From JAVBLD01 sp031553705 (GTDB taxonomy: Bacteria > Bacteroidota > Bacteroidia > Bacteroidales > Marinifilaceae): a stretch of 35,109 nucleotides of DNA. The DNA lies in assembly GCA_031553705.1 (NCBI GenBank), contig JAVBLD010000038.1, positions 1 to 35,109 on the forward strand, in the 5' to 3' direction. Both the position numbers and the translations under genes were made by a program. This document shows, in pieces, positions 34,526-35,109 of this stretch (position 1 is its first letter; each line of letters opens with the position of its first letter). Below the pieces are notes generated by a model, which worked only from the letters and a program-made list of their open reading frames with translations, was not told the origin of the DNA and ran no database searches.

Positions 34526-34540
34526 CAATATTAAAAAATA

Positions 34541-34861
34541 ATGGCAAAAGAGAAACTTACCAAAGAACAGGAACAGTTGGTACGCTTCGCCAAAGCGTTG
34601 GGGCATCCTATCCGGGTGGCTATCTTGCAAATGCTGGCAAGGCAGACGTGTTGCTATCATGGTGATATGTCCGAAGTGTTGCCTGTTGCCAAAAGTACCC
34701 TGTCGCAGCATCTGAAGGAGCTGAAGGAAGCCGGATTGATACAAGGCACAATCACTTTGCCAAGTGTAAAATACTGCATCCATAAGGAAAATTGGGCATT
34801 GGCAAAGCAGTTATTCGATGGTCTGCTTGTGGAAGCCGGTATGCCGGACGAATGCCAATAA
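34541..34861 (+). CDS. arsR: ArsR/SmtB-family arsenic-responsive repressor
   Basis: This 106-residue winged-helix protein has the ArsR layout. It opens with AKALGHPIRVAILQML, followed by the recognition helix region AKSTLSQHLKELKEAGLI and a wing ending VKYCI. Candidate metal-binding cysteines are Cys37-Cys38 (TCCYHGDM), Cys79 and Cys105; the classical ELCVCD motif of plasmid ArsR is absent. The CYHGDM pattern is one I associate with Bacteroidota ArsR proteins. Arsenite or a related thiophile would release it from DNA. Its promoter is overlapped by a palindrome, and a second copy lies just after the gene, before the acetyltransferase. The metal is inferred from the family and the neighbour. 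Confidence 0.88.
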   Translation: MAKEKLTKEQEQLVRFAKALGHPIRVAILQMLARQTCCYHGDMSEVLPVAKSTLSQHLKELKEAGLIQGTITLPSVKYCIHKENWALAKQLFDGLLVEAGMPDECQ

Positions 34862-34879
34862 AAAAATTTAGAATCAAAG

Positions 34880-34895
34880 TTCGTAAAACTACGAA
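34880..34895 (+). promoter_or_regulatory. ArsR operator, copy 2
   Basis: Palindrome TTCGTA-N4-TACGAA in the 60-base gap between arsR and the acetyltransferase gene. It shares the TTCGTA-N4-TRCGAA pattern with copy 1. No clear promoter accompanies it. Confidence 0.55.
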
Positions 34896-34921
34896 ACACG
34901 AATGATCGACTTTCTTATAAT

Positions 34922-35109
34922 ATGAATATACGCAAAGCAACGCCGGACGACGCCCGTGCCATTAGTGACATCTATAACCACTACGTAGAAAAGACAGCAA
35001 TAACTTTTGAAACCGTGCCTGTTTCGGAATCCGAAATGAGGCAACGGATGAACGAGGTAATCGAAGCAGGCTACTCGTTTTATGTGGGTGAAACCGACGG
35101 AAAAATCAT
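34922..35109 (+). CDS. GNAT acetyltransferase, ArsN1/PAT-like (5' part, cut by window edge)
   Basis: An open frame of 62 codons starts at ATG 34922 and runs off the window end without a stop. The sequence IRKATPDDARAISDIYNHYV, followed by TAITFETVPVSESEMRQRM, matches the N-terminal part of the phosphinothricin-acetyltransferase group of GNAT enzymes. In ars operons this group is called ArsN1 and acetylates arsinothricin, an arsenic-containing antibiotic. Here it follows arsR by 60 bases with an ArsR-type palindrome between, which favours ArsN1 over a general PAT. The acetyl-CoA-binding motif lies beyond the window. Confidence 0.8.
   Translation, partial: MNIRKATPDDARAISDIYNHYVEKTAITFETVPVSESEMRQRMNEVIEAGYSFYVGETDGKI

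Noticed and set aside
34469..34783. 104-codon minus-strand frame opposite arsR
   Set aside because: It is antisense to a conserved winged-helix protein and crosses the ars promoter.
1..35109. CRISPR array, prophage or conjugative element
   Set aside because: No regularly spaced direct repeats, phage structural genes, integrase or transfer genes are visible; the only clear mobile element is the IS110 copy.

Overview
The window reads as chromosomal DNA of a Bacteroidales bacterium (Bacteroidota). The evidence is the Bacteroidota promoter type (-33 TTTG, 18-21 bases, -7 TAnnTTTG) upstream of many genes, the lipoproteins, the BspA-like leucine-rich repeat protein, the GH109 enzyme, and a Cys2-lacking PurF-like protein that I recall from Bacteroides. 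I cannot name the genus from sequence alone.

Layout. 1-210: tRNA-Lys(TTT) on the minus strand with its terminator. 451-3712: a helix-hairpin-helix (ComEA-like) protein and an AsmA-family protein. 4168-5571 (minus): a GH109-type lipoprotein. 5747-13071 (minus): a run tex, M1 aminopeptidase, copper ATPase copA and a small CopZ-like metallochaperone. 13303-15036: two convergent cation-diffusion-facilitator proteins. The minus-strand one follows DNA topoisomerase III (15040-17157), itself downstream of a PurF-like protein (17221-18636) and a SulP anion transporter (18764-20425). 20892-22199 (minus): a lipoprotein that looks like a GH13 amylase that has lost most of its barrel. 22200-23030: a gene-poor stretch with a long rod-like RNA fold behind its own -7 box. 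23031-24770: an LRR protein, a YebC-family protein and tRNA-Lys(CTT). 25132-33086: a possible small lipoprotein, a lipoprotein tyrosine phosphatase and a very large alpha-2-macroglobulin. 33300-34500: an IS110-family element with a bridge-RNA-like leader. 34541-end: arsR and the start of an arsN1-like acetyltransferase, cut by the window edge.

How the genes work together. copA and the CopZ-like protein form a copper export pair, in a transcription unit probably led by tex. The two CDF proteins add further metal transport, but both have non-standard metal-site residues. The phosphatase and alpha-2-macroglobulin look like one unit of envelope proteins. arsR and the acetyltransferase share two copies of one palindrome, suggesting a common regulator.

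The most promising non-coding signals are the 114-nt RNA rod at 22872-22985, which resembles 6S-type RNA and has an alternative downstream pairing, and the two-loop RNA upstream of the IS110 transposase. The most promising proteins are the GH13 remnant, the PurF-like protein with Ser in place of the catalytic Cys, and the HMA-CDF transporter lacking two usual metal ligands. All family calls come from reading the sequence; no database search was run.
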